64,000 nt of DNA from Benincasa hispida. Taxonomy: Eukaryota; Streptophyta; Magnoliopsida; Cucurbitales; Cucurbitaceae. Within the stretch, counting starts at the first letter, position 1. Each line of letters opens with the position of its first letter. The position numbers were made by a program, and so were the translations under genes. The stretch covers positions 13,708,651-13,772,650 of the forward strand of contig NC_052359.1 of the NCBI RefSeq assembly GCF_009727055.1. The letters run 5' to 3'. Below, one piece after another: positions 45,900 through 57,465 of the stretch. The notes below the pieces were generated by a model. It had not been told where the DNA came from. It did not search any database and was given only the letters and a program-made list of their open reading frames with translations.

Positions 45900-46316
45900 C
45901 TTGAGTTGATGTAGCATTCAACGCTCTGAAGAAACACTATCTTCTGAAGGGTGCTGGATAGGTCGAATTTAGGTTTTTTGGTATATCTAAAAAAAGAGAA
46001 AAAGAAAGAATCAAAAGGCTCAAGAGACTGAAATGAGTCCAAAGTAGAAAAAGAAACAACTGGCTCTTAAGAACATAAAGAAGAAAGCTGGAGAATATAA
46101 GAAATACCAGATGACAGAATAGGGTGAGATTTTTCAACCTCTAACTCTATCAACTATTAGGGTTGACCATGGCATGGGATCTTCGTCATCCTCGTCGTTG
46201 TAAATGTATATTACCTTATGATGGTGTGCCTTGGTAGTTTCAAGGTGATAAAGCTCCAATGAGGATTCCTCTAGCCTTCTAACCGAGTCAGCAATTTGAG
46301 TGAGCTGATCGCTCAA
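45900..46316 (-). pseudogene. Internal ORF remnant of element A
   Basis: Frame from 46316 reads 'MSDQLTQIADSVRRLEESSL', a coiled-coil-like stretch, then an acidic patch (YNDEDDEDPMPW), stop near 46134. Beyond this, 'GISYIL' and 'KKPKFDLSSTLQK' match the same region of element C in the frame that is not hydrophobic. Function unknown. It may be the relic of a gag C-terminus or of the extra ORF seen downstream of pol in some Athila/Tat elements. Confidence 0.4.
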
Positions 46317-46851
46317 ACACTACATTTCACCTCTAGTCTCTGTCGTGAATTGAAAATTGTCCTATTGAATTATAAAGTTCTCCTACTGTATATTGTTATA
46401 TAATTATCTAACTTAATATCTAAATACATACATTTGTTGGCCTCTTGAGAAAACTCCAATGCCTCAGGAATAACGGAATGGTAGCAATATTTTGGCAGTG
46501 CATAAGAATTACCATAGTCATAAGAGTGAGTAGTCCATCCAGGATGGGTGCGAGGCTCAGGCTCCCAATGTCAAAAATGACTCCCAAAGACATGAATCAT
46601 TAGCATCAGGCTACTTTACAGTTGCCTTTCAGCCAAAGCCAAAGAGACAAGACAATATAACCAAGTATTCTTCTGAGCTCAGAAATATTCTTGGCTTTTT
46701 CTTCTCTTTTTGGCAGCTTACCTTGTGCACTATGTATAGTACATAATGTGCGCTTCATTAGCCGTAGCAAACTTGACACAAGAAAGAAAACAAATCAAAA
46801 GAAAAAGAAATCTCTAACTAGAAACTTAACTAAATGAAAAACAAACTAGCT

Positions 46852-46869
46852 TCCCTGGCAATGACACCA
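46852..46869 (-). other. Decayed primer-binding site of element A
   Basis: Minus strand reads TGGTGTCATTGCCAGGGA, three bases inside the 5' LTR end. It is 14 of 18 identical to the tRNA-Asp type site TGGCGCCGTTGCCGGGGA of Athila/Tat elements. All four differences are C-to-T or G-to-A at CpG positions. Confidence 0.8.
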
Positions 46870-48275
46870 ATTTGATCTAGCCTTTCACCGTCACCTTCAA
46901 GAGACTAAAATTCAAAGGAAATTTATAATACCAAACCATCTACTGTGATGGTGTAGCAACAATAGTAAGTTTAGGTTGATCTGTAGGGAAGTACTAGCAT
47001 AAGTTTTTCATTAAGTTAATTTCCTAACTAGATTAGTTAATTTCCTAACTAGGTTGATCCTATGCAATTTCAATCATCAAATGTCGTTAATTAGATATTC
47101 ATTCGATTTATGCATGCACAAAACCTTGCTTGACACAACTGAACAAGCCACTACAGTAGCAGACAACTAGCTAAGACCAAACCAAGAAAATGTCCTAAAT
47201 ATTAATTAAAGCTCGAAAGCCATGCACTAATTAAACTACATGCCCCTAAATCTATTGAGTTCAATAGCATCCATATACAAATAAAAACGTGTGCATAGCT
47301 TAAGGATTCTATTGTGTTGATCAACCATTGGATAACTTAAACAATTAACCAAATTTTATATTTGAACCTAGTAATATATGCATTCTAAGAATAGCTATCA
47401 AATACACAATAAACTATTTGCTATTAGGTTGATTGAGCTAGACATTCGAATGGGAACATGACGCAGGTACAAATCGGTTAGCGAGGTAATATATGTTTAT
47501 GAGTGAACAGTCAGCAACACAAACATGCATATTAAAATTGAAACTGATTCAAAGAAAGCATAAAAACATATACATTTAATTCAAGAATAGAATTCTCAAG
47601 AAATTACATTTATGGTTCTTGCTCCCAAAACTAAATTAAACATTACCTCATTGATTCATAGACAAAGCAAGGAGGAGAGCTCCAATCTATTGTTTAAAAT
47701 CCAAAAGAAGATTAAAATCTAATCCAAGGATGCTAAAAAGATAAACGAAGAAGAAGAAAACTAGGTGTCATTTTGGCCTCCACCAAAATCAGCATGAAAA
47801 AGTCCTAAAAATAAAAAAGAATATTTATAGGCAGCATGATAGCGTTGCAATCTTTTATCGAAGCATAGCCCTCAAGCACTGAGGCATTGAGCCTTGCGCT
47901 CAGTGTGCGCACAACGTGCTCATCCATCAACATCTGAAGCATTGTAATGCTCCAGGGCAACATTGTGATGCTCCCTGATATGCAAGCTACTGCCTTACAG
48001 CGTGAAGGGCAACGTAAAGAGGAAGGTTGCAATGCTCCTATTAGGGATTTTTTAGTCATTTCACGTCCTTGAAGCTTCGAGTGACAGTTCTACTTTCGAT
48101 ATCTGCGATTTACAAATTAATCATACATTTTTTTAATCTGTATGGAACTCGTGATTGAACAGTCCGTAACACTCCAAAATGCATGATTTGTTCGAATTCC
48201 TAAAAGAATAGATATTTAGTCATTTTAAATACATCAAACAAAGGAAATTGAGGATATATAAATAGCTCTTTACGA

Positions 48276-49505
48276 GAGATATTAATCATAAACATAAATT
48301 TGTAAAAATGTTCACTAAACATAACTTGTACCATAACTAAACATATTGGCATAACTCATAACCAAACATGATTTCTCATCATTTTGAGACCATTTAGAAT
48401 AAAACATACTTAATGCAACTTCAACTAAAAACATCGCATTACTGAAAATTCGTAAACATTTTCTTAAAATGACCAAGCACTTATTTTAAAACCTTACATA
48501 ATCATAATATTTCATAATATTTTTGTCATCTTGCCCCTTAGATCGTCCTTCAAGATGTCCCAATGAATACCGTTCCAGACAGAGTATATTTTTCGTTGGG
48601 TTTGGTTCTCCTTTTTCACTATGCATATGTAAGTAGATGTCGTGCTCTTTTTTGGGTTGTTGCTTTGAAGAAATATTGTGCCATCGTTGTGCCAAAAAAA
48701 CATAAGTGTATCAAATCCATAGAGTTGTAAATTTTTTTGCTAGTATTGATATTGAGTGGTTCTCTAGATCATATTTAATCATTCTACTGCATCTTCATAA
48801 GGGATTTTTCTAAATGAAGTAGTCTTCATTTGAAGGTAGAAAGATAAAAGTTCTTGGTGGAAGAGAGTCTCACGCTTAGTGGGAGCCTAAATATGTTAAA
48901 GATGAGAGGATCTCACACCTAAGGGGAGCCTAAATTTCATTAAGAGGGAGTCTCACACTTAAGAGGAGTCGAAGTGATCATTCACTAAATTAAGCTATTT
49001 GTGTGTCGTTGTAATTATTGTTTATTTACAAATATAATTATAACTTCATTGTAATCGTTTCTCTATATTAGTGAAGTTATCTTTCCTAGGCACATTGCTT
49101 TCAAACGTAGGTGGTATTATACCGAGCTTTGTTACCAAATCTTGTGTCTGTCATTTAGCATTTTTATTTGTCTTTTACTATATGTCATTGGAATAGGTGT
49201 AAAATGGTGTGTCATAAGTTGTATCGTGTGTTAGATAACCCTTGTTTTAGGGGTCATTATTAAATGTGTGAAAAAACCAAAGTGTATAATATATATAGAA
49301 GGGAAGCAAAAAAAAAACTTTTTGACCCTTTGGTTTTGGATCTAGTCCTAAGTTTTTAGTTTGGTTTCAATTCAGTCCATACAGGTTTCAAAATTTTATA
49401 ATCTTACTCTTGAGATTTGAGTTTTATTTCAATTTGGTATATAAGTTTCAAGATTTATACTTTTAACCCCAATTTTTTTTTTTTTACTAAACACTCACTT
49501 TTGGT
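48276..49505. other. Mixed repeat fragments without gene
   Basis: Contains overlapping minus-strand frames 48486-48703 of unknown identity, a three-copy tandem repeat at 48865-48970, and a MITE-like stretch at 49310-49490 ('ttcaattcagtccatacagg', 'ggtatataagtttcaagatt'). The text 48740-49140 resembles copia LTR/3' end wording. Confidence 0.4.
48865..48970 (+). repeat. Three tandem copies of 'gagtctcacacttaaggggagcc'-type units
   Basis: Units begin at about 48866, 48907 and 48945 with a period of about 40 bp. Each ends in a purine-rich 'gggagcc' like a copia polypurine tract. Confidence 0.7.
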
Positions 49506-49669
49506 TGATAGCACTTAAAAAGTGCTATTTTTCTTAACTTAATTCGGGATTGTTTTGCTATTTAATGTGTTAAATATGTTATTTTGTAGATATTGAGCAT
49601 CCCAGAGGTAGAACCGAGCATTGGGGAACTAACAGAGCTAAAGCATACCATTTTAGAGTTGTAGCTGGT
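49506..49669 (+). repeat. Plus-oriented fragment of family B LTR
   Basis: 'gcacttaaaaagtgctattt' and 'aacttaattcgggattgttt' correspond, inverted, to 50830-50885 in LTR B. It abuts the end of LTR B, so the two form an inverted pair. Confidence 0.5.
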
Positions 49670-51814
49670 CGGACAAATTTCGTCGCCTAAATTTAGACCA
49701 AATAATTTAAATCGTTTTCACTAAATATTTAGTGGTAACAACGGATCGAACACAGGGAACCTTCAAATTTCATTATCAAGCAATTGAAAGCTTAAGGTAA
49801 TTGAAGGAGGGTGGCTGAAAGTTTGTCTGTTCAATTGAGCAAGAAATTAAATTTAGTTGTAAATTCAATAATTAAATTCTCTAATTTAGGCTTACGAGTT
49901 GTTCCCCAAATTATAACTTGATTATAGATTATTAGATTAATTTCTATGTTGTCTAAGCTTCACCAACTCGTTTAGAAAAGCTAGGAGAGAGTCTAATTAA
50001 TCAAACTAGTCGATTTAATTAGATTTAGCATCATAATCAATTAAGACTAACTGCATTACGAATATGGATTATGCCAAGGTAAATATCAACTAGGAACAAC
50101 CTAAATTAATATTTATTATGGTTCTTCTTAGGGTGATTAGAACAATATAACAAGCTAATCCACCCTTTTGCCATTTTGGTCGAATCACAATTATATGTCA
50201 CCTATTACGTTTTGATACCTAGCTAATGATTATACAACTACTAGTAGCTATATAATCATAAACATGCATGATAGAAAAAGAATCCAAAGACAAAATAATG
50301 GAATTATGCAATTAATCTAAATCTCCCAAGGTACAATATAGAGGAAAACCAACTCTACATCTAAACTAGACTGAGTACCTTAGCTTCTCATCAACGTGCC
50401 GATCAAGGAGGTTGGGTGGAGGATGAACAAGTACATGGAGAGAAATTAGACTAAAATCGATTAGAATTGCAGCTCCCTTACCTTAGACAACAGATTTCTT
50501 ATTTATAAAATCATGGTAGCGCCATGGTGCCGACGAAAATTCACACATGCCTAGACTTTGGAGCGCTCTAGCGTCACAGGGCAGCACCGTGGTGTTGCAC
50601 CAAATTTGATGCTTCTGGAAAAAGCACTGGGCACTAGTGCCGCTGTGCTGTGCACTAGCGCTTTTAGGGGCATTTTCGTAGTTTTGGTCTTCTCTTTTTC
50701 TGTTGATGTAATTAAGCTCCGTTTTGGCCTATTTTAGCTCCATTTCGTCATTGACGTCTCTTTCTACCTCTTAGGTGCTCAAAATCTATAAATTCATCAA
50801 ATAAACATATAAAATGCAAGAACAATCTCGAGTTAAGTAGAATATGATAGCATATTTTAAGTGCTATTGTCACCCCAACTTAATTCTCGATGGTCCTTGA
50901 GCAAGGTAGAATAAAACACACAATCACACAATAATATGCTCACTCACATGTATGGTTTGTTGCTCAAGTCAACAGTCTTCTAGAATTTAACTTGCACTCA
51001 ATAATGAAATCAATTCATAATCAATCATTGAAGCACAATTTAAAATTGATCATAAAACTTATTCATGCAAGAGTGAGTTCAAAACCCTTCTAATTAAGTC
51101 CTAGCACCTCGAAATGGCTTTAAATAGCTTTCAGTTTGTTTTCCCTCACATTGGCTCATGCTCAAGTCCAAAAAAAAAAAAAAAAAAAAAATCTAAACAG
51201 TAATATGTCGATTGAGGTGCTTGAAATCAATCTCTAGGGCGCTAGACATGCATTTATTTTACCTAGGGGTATTAGCTTTCATATATCACCATAGGAAACT
51301 ATACTCACTTTTTTATCGTGAGTGTCTTAACTACCCACAGTAAAGGTAACTCTTTCTACTCTTAGTCATGCCATACATCACAAACTTAAATTTTCTTTTT
51401 CATGGTATTATCTTTTCAAAGCAACATTTCATCTACAAATTTTAAAGCAGACATATAAATTATTTTTCTCCTTCAACATTACAACCTATCATACAAGACA
51501 TTATTTCATTAGTGGGGTCTTTCGGAGTGACAACTAAAATACAAGTCAAATAATACAATGCTAAGCATGCAAGATCTAATGTAGGTAGATAAAGAACTTA
51601 AATGTGGACGAAAAGTAAGAATTTTTTTTAAAAAAGAGCTGAAATTCATGATTAATCATCTCAAACATCATCTTACATAAGAAAAATCACAAGAGAGTGC
51701 GTCATCTACTTATCATCATAACAAACCACACAACATGAGCAAACATGCATATAAAGCACACAAACAAAATAACCTAAGCTCAGATGCTCAAGGGCTCCAG
51801 CCAGAACACAGACA
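49670..51814 (-). repeat. LTR of element B (gypsy-like, 3' LTR)
   Basis: On the minus strand it begins TGTCTGTGTTCTGG at 51814, right after a polypurine tract, and runs about 2.1 kb to near 49670. The end region has 'ccctgtgttcgatccgttg' and 'taccactaaatatttag', wording typical of gypsy LTR 3' ends. It contains a poly(A) run at 51168-51190 and the 'gcgccatggtgcc' stretch near 50520. Confidence 0.65.
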
Positions 51815-52740
51815 TCCCCACCCCCTACTTAAAATCTAACATTGTCCCCAATGTGATAAATAAATAAAGAATAGGGACAAATGCAAGGGAAATAGAAAAC
51901 TTCCTTGAATTTGGCATAGAGGATGACAGTGATATTTGGCTCATGAAATAAAATTCTCTCCATCTCCTCGTTGAACTACAAAAACCTAAAGATAAAAAAA
52001 TATAGAAAGAATTAAGCTCAAATAAAAACAAAAATAACACAAAGGAAAACTATTCTAAGAAAGCAATAAAAAGGGTAAATTCTTGCCGCTTTCAGGTAGC
52101 ACAATTTTTTAAGGTCACTATGTTTGACCCAGCTTGATTTTATGATCCATATTCGCTATTAATGGTCGTGTCAGCATTTTAATTCCCCAATTTAGGAGGT
52201 TGACCACTATCCTTAAAAAGAATAGAACTTGAAAATGCAGGATGAGAGATAATGGGAATATAATAAACAAAAAAAATTTCATACTTTTCTTTATGCCTAA
52301 GAGTTAAGGATTATTATCTACATCAATTATAGCCCTAGCAGTCTTTAAGAATGGTCAACCTAACATAATAGATATTTAAAAGAAGGTGAGTCAACATTCA
52401 TATTAATTACATAAAAGTCAAAAGAAAAAGTTAGGTTTTTTACTTTAACAAACATATCTTTAACTAAATCTACTGGCCTAACCAAAGAAAGGTTAGTTAA
52501 CTACACTAAAATATTAGCATGGCGTATGATGTGAGGCTGAAACTTGAGAGCATGGCGTATGATGTGAGGCGAATAAACAAGAGCAAGTATAATGTTTATA
52601 GTAGGCCCTAGATCTTGAAAGAATGTGCAAACACTCGCAGTAGAATAAATCGTAGTCCCAATTTAAGTTTACGGAACACAAGGATTTATAGAGGATGGAA
52701 ACATGGACCTACATTGTAATTAAGCATGCAATTTTTCACA
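51815..52740 (-). pseudogene. Element B interior: gypsy protease remnant
   Basis: Polypurine tract 51815-51829 and 'cattggggacaatg' hairpin (51853-51840). Further in, the minus strand reads 'PVDLVKDMFVKVKNLTFSF' then DFYVINMNV (about 52390-52480) and, in another frame, 'PFLKTARAIIDVDNN' (about 52315-52360). This is the end of the gypsy aspartic protease domain of Athila/Tat elements. RT, RNase H and integrase are absent: the remnant passes straight to the downstream region (52090-52110). A 22-bp direct repeat sits at 52516-52570. Cut at about 52740 by LTR T6. Confidence 0.65.
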
Positions 52741-53760
52741 GAATTAAGAGGAAATAAGAGGTGGAAGAACACTCACACTTAAAGACCAAATTATCTTCCT
52801 GAATCCTCTCCCGGTGATCAACACAAACAATTCGAACTCTTCGAACAAACTCATGAATGCATTAACAATTCTCCAAGAATTCGGACACCAGCACATGAAA
52901 ACCTCAGTATTCTCAAGGCTGAGAATCGATTGAGAGTATGTGGGCTTCAAAAGTTAATTTTTGGAAGGGAAGGAAGAGTAATATCTTGAGAGAAAAATTT
53001 TCACTGAGTTCTTCTTGGGAGAGCTTGTATGTCTTTTGTACGCCTGAGAAGTAGGAAGAAGAAGAAGAAAATCTCAACTCCCTCTTCTCAATAACAGACG
53101 TAGAGGAGGGAAAAAGGGAAGGACTTATCAATAACTCCCTCCCTTACAATTAATTTAAACTAAAACCAATTTTAAATTTTAAATTGATTTAATATATATA
53201 ATAACTAATTTACTATATATATATATATTAAACCGTATGTTATACATAACCTATGGTTTATATCATATCACATACAATATAATCTATAGTTTATCATTCT
53301 CTCATTTAAGCTATAGAACTTAATATAAATCACATTCATATAATTAATATTTTAATCAAATCCAAATATTTATTTCTCTCAAATAAAACTTTAAATTAAA
53401 ATGTATCATATACATTATATTAATTATATCTCATATAATTAATTTCCTTTATTAATTTGAACAATGCAAATTAATCCAAAATTAATTTGATTCTCATTAA
53501 TCCCAATTAAGCTAATGAGGGGATTTTATAGACTTATAGATTAAAGCTCCAACGGTACATGATTAATTAATTAAACTCTAAAATTAAATTAACCAATTTC
53601 CATTGACTACCGATCACTCCACTAAAGACCTACAGCTGCACTCTTCGCACTATAGATATATTTCTGTATCTATTGGATATATTCAATCAACAGTGCATTG
53701 ACTCTTCACAAATTGCTCATAAGTACAGTTTGGCCAAAATTATCGTATAGTAAACTTGGT
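52741..53760 (-). repeat. LTR fragment of the TGTTGGG family, copy T6
   Basis: Minus-oriented. 'ttaaagctccaacggtacat' (53542) and 'cactatagatatatttctgt' (53649) are family boxes. 52740-53140 is the coding-like but non-coding 3' part with 'gaagaagaagaaaatctc'. Downstream of 53760 the family text stops. Confidence 0.5.
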
Positions 53761-54699
53761 CCTCAATCGTTTATACTCTCTATGCTATCGTTTAGAAAAA
53801 CGCTTTTACTCGATAGCCTCGTGAGATCTAATCCAAATGAATTAACCTCTACTGGATTTTGAAAACAGTTTTCCTTTTATCTCACAGTTACCATAACTTC
53901 GAATAACCTCCCACTCAATCGGTAATTAAAGAAAAAGAATAATTATCATATAATTAATATATTATAAATAAATATGATAACCAACTTATCATATTATATT
54001 TATAACCTATAATTTTAATATTTCATCATAGGAAACATATAAACAATAGTTCTTTTTATATGTTAGGGTATTTAATATAAATCATATTTATATTAATTCC
54101 TCCAATTAATGTATCTAATACATCACATCAATTATATCACATATATGCTCATAAAATCGATTTAACCTAACTCAGACAACGACTCGATCTCCAGGTAGTA
54201 GGTGTTCTGTGAGTCGTCAAATTAAAAACCTTCAACCTTAGTCATCTTATCTAACTTTTTGCCAAGATCTTGCCGGGTGAGTTTTCTTGTAACTTCAGTT
54301 TTACAAGATATCGACCTATTTTTTATGAAAAATGGGATTGCTCGATGGTTAACCCTAAGTGAGCATACATCTTATCTGTATTATAGATTGTAGAAGTCTA
54401 GGTTATTTTATAACAATTATAAAATAAATTATAACAATTATAACCCTAGAGCATTCATCTATAACATGCTTCCTTCAATCAAACATGCTTTAATATAACA
54501 CTTATATTAAAACTAAGCATGCATAGTATATATTTTATAACACTTATAACATATAACAAACGCATGTCACATGCATTTCCTATGGTGGGATTTTAAAACT
54601 ATATGGCATACTATATGCACACATAATCAAACAACATTATACATCACATGCATAATTGGTAAACAACACTAAAGTCGACCGATTTTGGCATTAAAAACA
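53761..54699. other. AT-rich repeat sequence, no gene
   Basis: Contains 'cataacttcgaataacctcc' and an array of 'ataacacttataacatata' words (54400-54560) that form short direct repeats. Probably interior of a non-coding LTR element. Confidence 0.35.
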
Positions 54700-55140
54700 A
54701 ACAAATAACTAATTTATTATAGAAATCAGCAACCAGCTTTCCGAAACCGGCTTCAAACACTTTGAACCATCTGGAACCGCTCCGAAACCAATCGAACCAG
54801 CCCAAAAACACCAAAAACCAAGTTGAACCGGTTAAACAGACCGGTACAGACTGTCTGGACCGACTGGTCAACAGTGCTGGCGCAGTCATCAGAAGAGCGG
54901 GCGGATCGGGTCGAACAAAAATCGCGGGCGCGAGCAGGCGAACGGAGAACTGGGTTGGCGCATGCAGCTGCTTCGGGCGGAGAAACCGAGTCGGTCGCAG
55001 AACGGGCCAGAGCGCTTTGTCGACAGCTAGCGTGCGTGGGGCTACTCCAAACCGGGTCGGATCTCGGGCTGGCGGGTCGGGTCGTCGGGTCTAGTGGCTA
55101 AAACGGGTCTGGAAGCAAAATCCCTTCAATTTTGATGCTG
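54700..55140. other. GC-rich island inside a non-coding retroelement
   Basis: Sharp rise in G+C, with CpG-containing words such as 'gggcgcgagcaggcgaac', 'gcgggtcgggtcgtcgggtc' and 'gaaaccggcttc'. Both strands have short open frames (plus 54762-55094 and 54823-55101; minus 54644-54889), as expected for GC-rich DNA, and none looks like a known protein. It lies between the primer site at 55387 and the AT-rich block, i.e. in the 5' leader of the minus-strand element. Confidence 0.5.
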
Positions 55141-55386
55141 TTCTCTCTCCCGGAATCGAGTAATTACAACCTAATTCCAACTCTAATGACTCGAACAAAT
55201 TTACAGACCCTTTTTTCACACATTAATACTCATAAACATGTGAGCAATTGCAAATTTTCACAAGAAATCTAAAGAAAAACAATGCCAAAATCATAATAAA
55301 TCCATTTTAGTGCACATTTCATTCAACATTTGAATAGAAAAGAAAAAAAAACACCCATCAAAAGCAATTGAGCATAATTAAAGCAT

Positions 55387-55398
55387 ACTCTGATACCA
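55387..55398 (-). other. tRNA-Met primer-binding site
   Basis: Minus strand TGGTATCAGAGT, 11 of 12 identical to the copia-type initiator tRNA-Met site TGGTATCAGAGC. It is two bases from the CA end of the adjacent LTR, which fixes that LTR as a 5' LTR in minus orientation. Confidence 0.85.
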
Positions 55399-55400
55399 TA

Positions 55401-56584
55401 TGATGGAACACGAGACATACGCAGCAGAATAAGGAACTAATTTCACTTTAATTAATTGAATCAATTTAATTATGCCATACATAATTAAATTTCCTCTTGT
55501 TAATTTGAACACTTCAAACTAATCCAAAATCTAATTCTCAACTTGAACCTATTGAGCTACCAAGGGGACCTTATGGATCTATAGTTTGAAGCTCCAATGG
55601 TACGTGAATATATGACTAAACTCTTTAATCATAAGATCCACCATCTATTAACTGTTGGTCACTCCACTAAAAACCGATAGTTGCACTCTTCGCACTACAT
55701 ATATATTTCTGTGTCCATTGGATATAACCAATCAATAGTGTGATGACTCTTCATAATTCGCTTGTAAGTATAGATGAGCCAATTTACCGTTTTGCCCCTG
55801 TAGTTACATCTAACTCCTTAAGTACCACTGATTCTTCTAATGAACAATAAGTTATAGTCCAACTATAATCGAACCAATCTTGGGCTAGGAGAAGGTGTGG
55901 CGTTACATTGTTCAAGCCTTAAAATCAGCTTTTAAGGGAACAATTTATCTACTTAACCCTACTTCGAGGAAGGAGTGAATTCCATCTTGTGTAGCTGAGT
56001 TCCCAACTCTCTAATCAGACGAATCCCAGAAATGGTAGGCTTGTTGAGTTGGCAATCTGGGCACTCTCATCCATACAAATCAAAGAACCGCCCTCATGAG
56101 CAAGAGTTCCCAACTCACTAAGGATTAAGGTCATGTCACCTATGGTAATTCTAGTGAAATGCAAGTCTCAATTATCAATGGCGTTATATAAGGAGACTAA
56201 TCATCTCGTGGTCCGGTCTTATACAAACTCTTTGTATAGGATAGCCCCGCTCGTATGCATCCACATGAATGGTCAGGATTAGACCAGTTGTAGCACTTTA
56301 CAACACTTGTAACATCTATAAAGAGGGTCGTATTCGTCATGTCACCAGGATAAGGTATCCCTCCTTTATCCTTATACTACAGACCATTTACGTTATTACT
56401 TAAGGCATGATCCACTTGTATGTCTCCACATACATGTTTAAGTTTACATAAAATAACCATGGATTTTAGTTTATTGGATCGAGTAAATGCTTATAAAATA
56501 ACACTTATTTGTTAATAACAATATGTTCACAAAGTGTTTACAAACTACGAGACTACTAGGAAAATTAGGACAACAATCCCAACA
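55401..56584 (-). repeat. Complete 5' LTR of the TGTTGGG family, copy T7 (1184 bp)
   Basis: Minus strand begins TGTTGGGATTGTTGTCC at 56584 and ends TGTTCCATCA at 55401. It contains all family boxes: 'gatccacttgtatgtctcca' (56410), 'gtccggtcttatacaaactc' (56211), 'gaattccatcttgtgtagc' (55976), 'tgtagttacatctaactcct' (55799) and 'tgaagctccaatggtacg' (55588). It is the best reference copy in the window. Confidence 0.85.
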
Positions 56585-57127
56585 ATTGAGTCAACAAAAC
56601 TGGCCACTTTCACCCATGCAGATTAAAGGACTGACTTCATAGGCAGGAGTTCACAACTCACTCAAGATTCAGGTCAAGTCAGCTATGGTCATCCTAGTGA
56701 AATGCAAGTCTCTTCTAGCAACGGTATTATATAGAGAGACCATTCATTTCATGGTCCAGTCTTCTACAAACTTTGTATAGAATACCCCCCCTCCTCCCCC
56801 AACATGTTTCACATGAATGATCAGGATCAGATCATTTTTGTAACAACTACAACGTGGCCGTATTCGTGGTGTCACTAGGATAAGATACCCAACCTTATCC
56901 ATCTACTATAGACCGTTTAGGCTATCACTTAAACACGATCCACTTGTATATCTCTACATACATATTTAAATTATAGAAGATAACCTTGGATCTTAGTTTA
57001 TCGATTCTTGTGGGTTAATACAACTAAATATCGAATGAAATACTCTTATTTTATTAGAAAAATAAAATGTTTGTATAATACAATTACAAACTATAAGACC
57101 ACGAGAGTTAGGGAATCAACCCCAACA
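56585..57127 (-). repeat. LTR fragment of the TGTTGGG family, copy T8
   Basis: Minus strand starts TGTTGGGGTTGATTCCC at 57127 and has the first boxes only. It stops at 56585, where T7 begins, so T7 (or its element) inserted into T8. Confidence 0.7.
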
Positions 57128-57465
57128 AATCTAATATGAAATGCTCAAATTTTCTAGTGTCTAAAAGGGAATATAAAACGTATCTGGGTTCTCTTACTTA
57201 ATAGGTAGATTACCTTAAAAGACTACCTTCTATCTGACTTTTTCCTTTTCTTCCTTTGGAGCAACTTCAACCAAAACTTTCTTGCACTTTGCAATGGGCT
57301 CTTGTCTCCAGAAGATTGGATAGATTTCACCTTCTCCTTGAGTGATCCTCCTTGAGAAACAGCCAACCTACTGAGGAAAAGAGCATGGGGATATTAGCTT
57401 TTAAATTTAAAAGGTGGATCAAATCTTACCCACGTCTTCTGGGTAGGTGATAACACCGAAAATCT
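57128..57465 (-). other. Coding-like fragment of unknown identity
   Basis: The minus strand reads short peptides such as 'EKVKSIQSSGDKSPLQSARK' and a Lys/Arg-rich stretch, without a continuous frame. It is probably the decayed interior of a gypsy-like element (gag C-terminus side). Confidence 0.3.

Larger units (their letters stand above)
43555..48275 (-). mobile_element. Element A: Ty3/gypsy (Athila/Tat-like) retroelement derivative without pol
   Basis: Two similar minus-oriented LTRs: 3' LTR 43555-45554 and 5' LTR 46873-48275, truncated at its outer end. They share, for example, 'ctagatca' ends, 'aattaaactacatgcccctaaa' type text and the 'gcattgcaacgctc' region. The interior is only about 1.3 kb and has no integrase or RT. 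A primer-binding site (46852-46869) and polypurine tract (45555-45569) sit at the expected places. Mobilisation would need enzymes from another element. Confidence 0.75.

Noticed and set aside
45937..46137. Hydrophobic frame on the minus strand, similar to a hydrophobic plus-strand frame at 61636-61851, as a possible env-like membrane protein
   Set aside because: Another frame of the same bases continues the neighbouring ORF remnant in both copies and matches between them ('FDLSS/FDLSG..QK'). The hydrophobic frame is what a T-rich sequence gives in a shifted frame.
48486..48703. Two overlapping minus-strand frames of 63-69 codons
   Set aside because: They look protein-like in parts but match nothing I know and have no exon structure around them. 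They may be a relic of an unknown TE protein.
54762..55101. Overlapping plus-strand frames of 92-110 codons in the GC-rich block
   Set aside because: High GC lowers stop frequency in all frames, and two overlapping frames and a minus frame are open at once. Composition is Arg/Gly/Ser low complexity.
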